Origin: Polaribacter sp.
GTDB lineage: Bacteria > Bacteroidota > Bacteroidia > Flavobacteriales > Flavobacteriaceae
Assembly: GCA_029248845.1 (NCBI GenBank)
Contig: JAQWIO010000122.1
Coordinates: forward strand, 1 to 7,590
Reading direction: 5' to 3'
Length of the DNA stretch: 7,590 nt
The translations under genes and the position numbers were made by a program. Shown piece by piece: positions 6,646-7,590 of the stretch. The notes beneath the pieces were generated by a model that did not search any database, was not told the origin of the DNA, and saw nothing but the letters and a program-made list of their open reading frames with translations. Within the stretch, counting starts at the first letter, position 1; each line of letters starts with the position of its first letter.

Positions 6646-7590
6646 TTAATTTCCAAATATATTAGAACGATAACTACTATGAAGTTCATTGTGTAGTTTG
6701 TCAACTATTGCAGAATAAGTTGGCAATTCTGCTATATTTTCATTTTCATCTGGATCTTTCTCATGGTCATAAAGCATGCGCGCAAAGGTTTGATTGTTTT
6801 TTTTGTTTATATATTCTGTATAGCTATATTTTGGAGTTTTTATAGTATATGCATTTGAATTGTTTATAAAGATGTGTGGTTTCCCTTTTAGAATAGTATT
6901 ATTTAGAATTGGCACAAGGCTTTCGCCTTCCAATTGATTTTTCGGAACTTCTAAATTGCAGAGTTCTGTTAACGTAGGGTATATATCAACTAATTCAGTT
7001 AAGGCATTGGTAGTTCCCGATTTACCTATAAATGGAGATGAAATAATCAAGGGTATTTGAGTAGAAGTTCTATGGCTTGTCCATTTTGTCCACTGCGCAT
7101 GTTCTTGTAAATTGTATCCGTGATCAGAAACTAGCACGATAATAGTATTTTTATCCAATCCGGTTGCCTTTAATTTAGCAAGTATTTTTCCTACTAAGGC
7201 ATCTACGTAACTAACAGTAGCATAATAGCCATGTATAAGCGATATAGCTGTTGAATCACCCACTTTTTCACCTATTGGTGGAATACCTGTATACTGATGT
7301 AATTCAGCAGAACTACTTATGGAAGCTTTTGGAGCATTCTTAGCTACAAAATTATTATAAGGTGTTCTTATTGTATTCCTAGGATATTTATTCCAATGAA
7401 GGGCAGGTGCATTGAATGGTAAATGAGGACTTATAAAGCCAGCAGTTAGGAAGAAAGGTTGTTTGTTGTTTTTTAATTCCTCTAAATCGTTAATCACCTT
7501 ATTGGTAAGTATTCCATCAATATAATCTGAATCATTTACTTCAGCTTTTTCATAGGCAGGACCCTTATTTGTAGCTTTATAAATAGCCCT
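6646..7590 (-). CDS. Sulfatase, iduronate-2-sulfatase-like, N-terminal part outside window
   Basis: The frame stays open from the TAA at 6648-6646 to the right edge, giving 314 residues with no start; a GTG at 7497 is internal, because the 31 codons to its right continue the family pattern (GPAYEKAEV, YIDGILTNK). The family hydrolyses sulfate esters, usually on sulfated polysaccharides, in the periplasm or at the surface. Visible motifs, counted from the edge: PFFLTAGFISPHLPF at about 45-59, GYYATVSYVDALVGKIL at 121-137, the metal-binding VSDHG at 154-158 (DHG codons at 7125-7117), a conserved lysine in QWTKW (169), PLIISSP, and the C-terminal LYDHEKDPDEN typical of S1 sulfatases. The formylglycine signature (C/S-x-P-x-R) and signal peptide lie beyond the window, so activity cannot be confirmed. 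After DHG it reads NLQEH and SHRTSTQ where relatives usually have LGEH and xFExxTR. No sugar-uptake genes of a polysaccharide locus are adjacent on this side. Confidence 0.85.
   Translation of the reverse strand, partial: RAIYKATNKGPAYEKAEVNDSDYIDGILTNKVINDLEELKNNKQPFFLTAGFISPHLPFNAPALHWNKYPRNTIRTPYNNFVAKNAPKASISSSAELHQYTGIPPIGEKVGDSTAISLIHGYYATVSYVDALVGKILAKLKATGLDKNTIIVLVSDHGYNLQEHAQWTKWTSHRTSTQIPLIISSPFIGKSGTTNALTELVDIYPTLTELCNLEVPKNQLEGESLVPILNNTILKGKPHIFINNSNAYTIKTPKYSYTEYINKKNNQTFARMLYDHEKDPDENENIAELPTYSAIVDKLHNELHSSYRSNIFGN

Noticed and set aside
6630..6646. Hairpin AATGGT/ACCATT with a 5-nt loop as the sulfatase terminator
   Set aside because: It overlaps the stop codon and no U tract follows it on the - strand; the hairpin at 6611-6624 with its T run fits better.
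6646..7497. A complete 283-residue sulfatase starting at GTG 7497
   Set aside because: The frame continues upstream to the window edge with residues typical of the family, and the catalytic N-terminal half would be missing.
1..7590. CRISPR array, insertion sequence or phage element
   Set aside because: No regularly spaced direct repeats, transposase motifs, terminal inverted repeats or integrase-like proteins are seen.

Overview
The window looks like a marine-type Bacteroidota chromosome, most likely a flavobacterium. It is AT-rich, translation starts sit behind A-rich leaders rather than Shine-Dalgarno sites, and it carries a TonB-dependent receptor with an N-terminal carboxypeptidase-D-like domain, a partner surface lipoprotein and a sulfatase. 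The assignment rests on family recognition and composition; no search was run.

Layout. Positions 1-283 (+) hold the C-terminal end of a ribonuclease E/G gene, closed by a strong hairpin terminator at 318-349 that can also serve the converging gene. Positions 371-1426 (-) encode a secreted endonuclease/exonuclease/phosphatase (EEP) fold protein. After a 140-bp divergent control region come, on the + strand, a full-length TonB-dependent receptor (1567-4323) and, 24 bp later, a lipoprotein with a DUF5689-like part and a choice-of-anchor-J-like C-terminal part (4348-5763). A very AT-rich stretch follows, with a two-helix membrane protein of unknown function (5858-6418, -) and a 227-bp non-coding gap. 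The right end (6646-7590, -) is the C-terminal two-thirds or so of an iduronate-2-sulfatase-like sulfatase whose start lies beyond the window.

How the genes may work together. The centre (EEP nuclease, receptor, DUF5689 lipoprotein) reads as one functional unit: a phosphodiesterase/nuclease outside the cytoplasm, a TonB-driven outer-membrane channel, and a lipoprotein in place of the usual SusD-like partner. My best hypothesis is capture of nucleic acid or another phosphodiester polymer as a phosphorus, carbon or nitrogen source. This is inferred from fold and gene order, not shown. The ribonuclease is a housekeeping neighbour, and the sulfatase is probably unrelated to the central unit.
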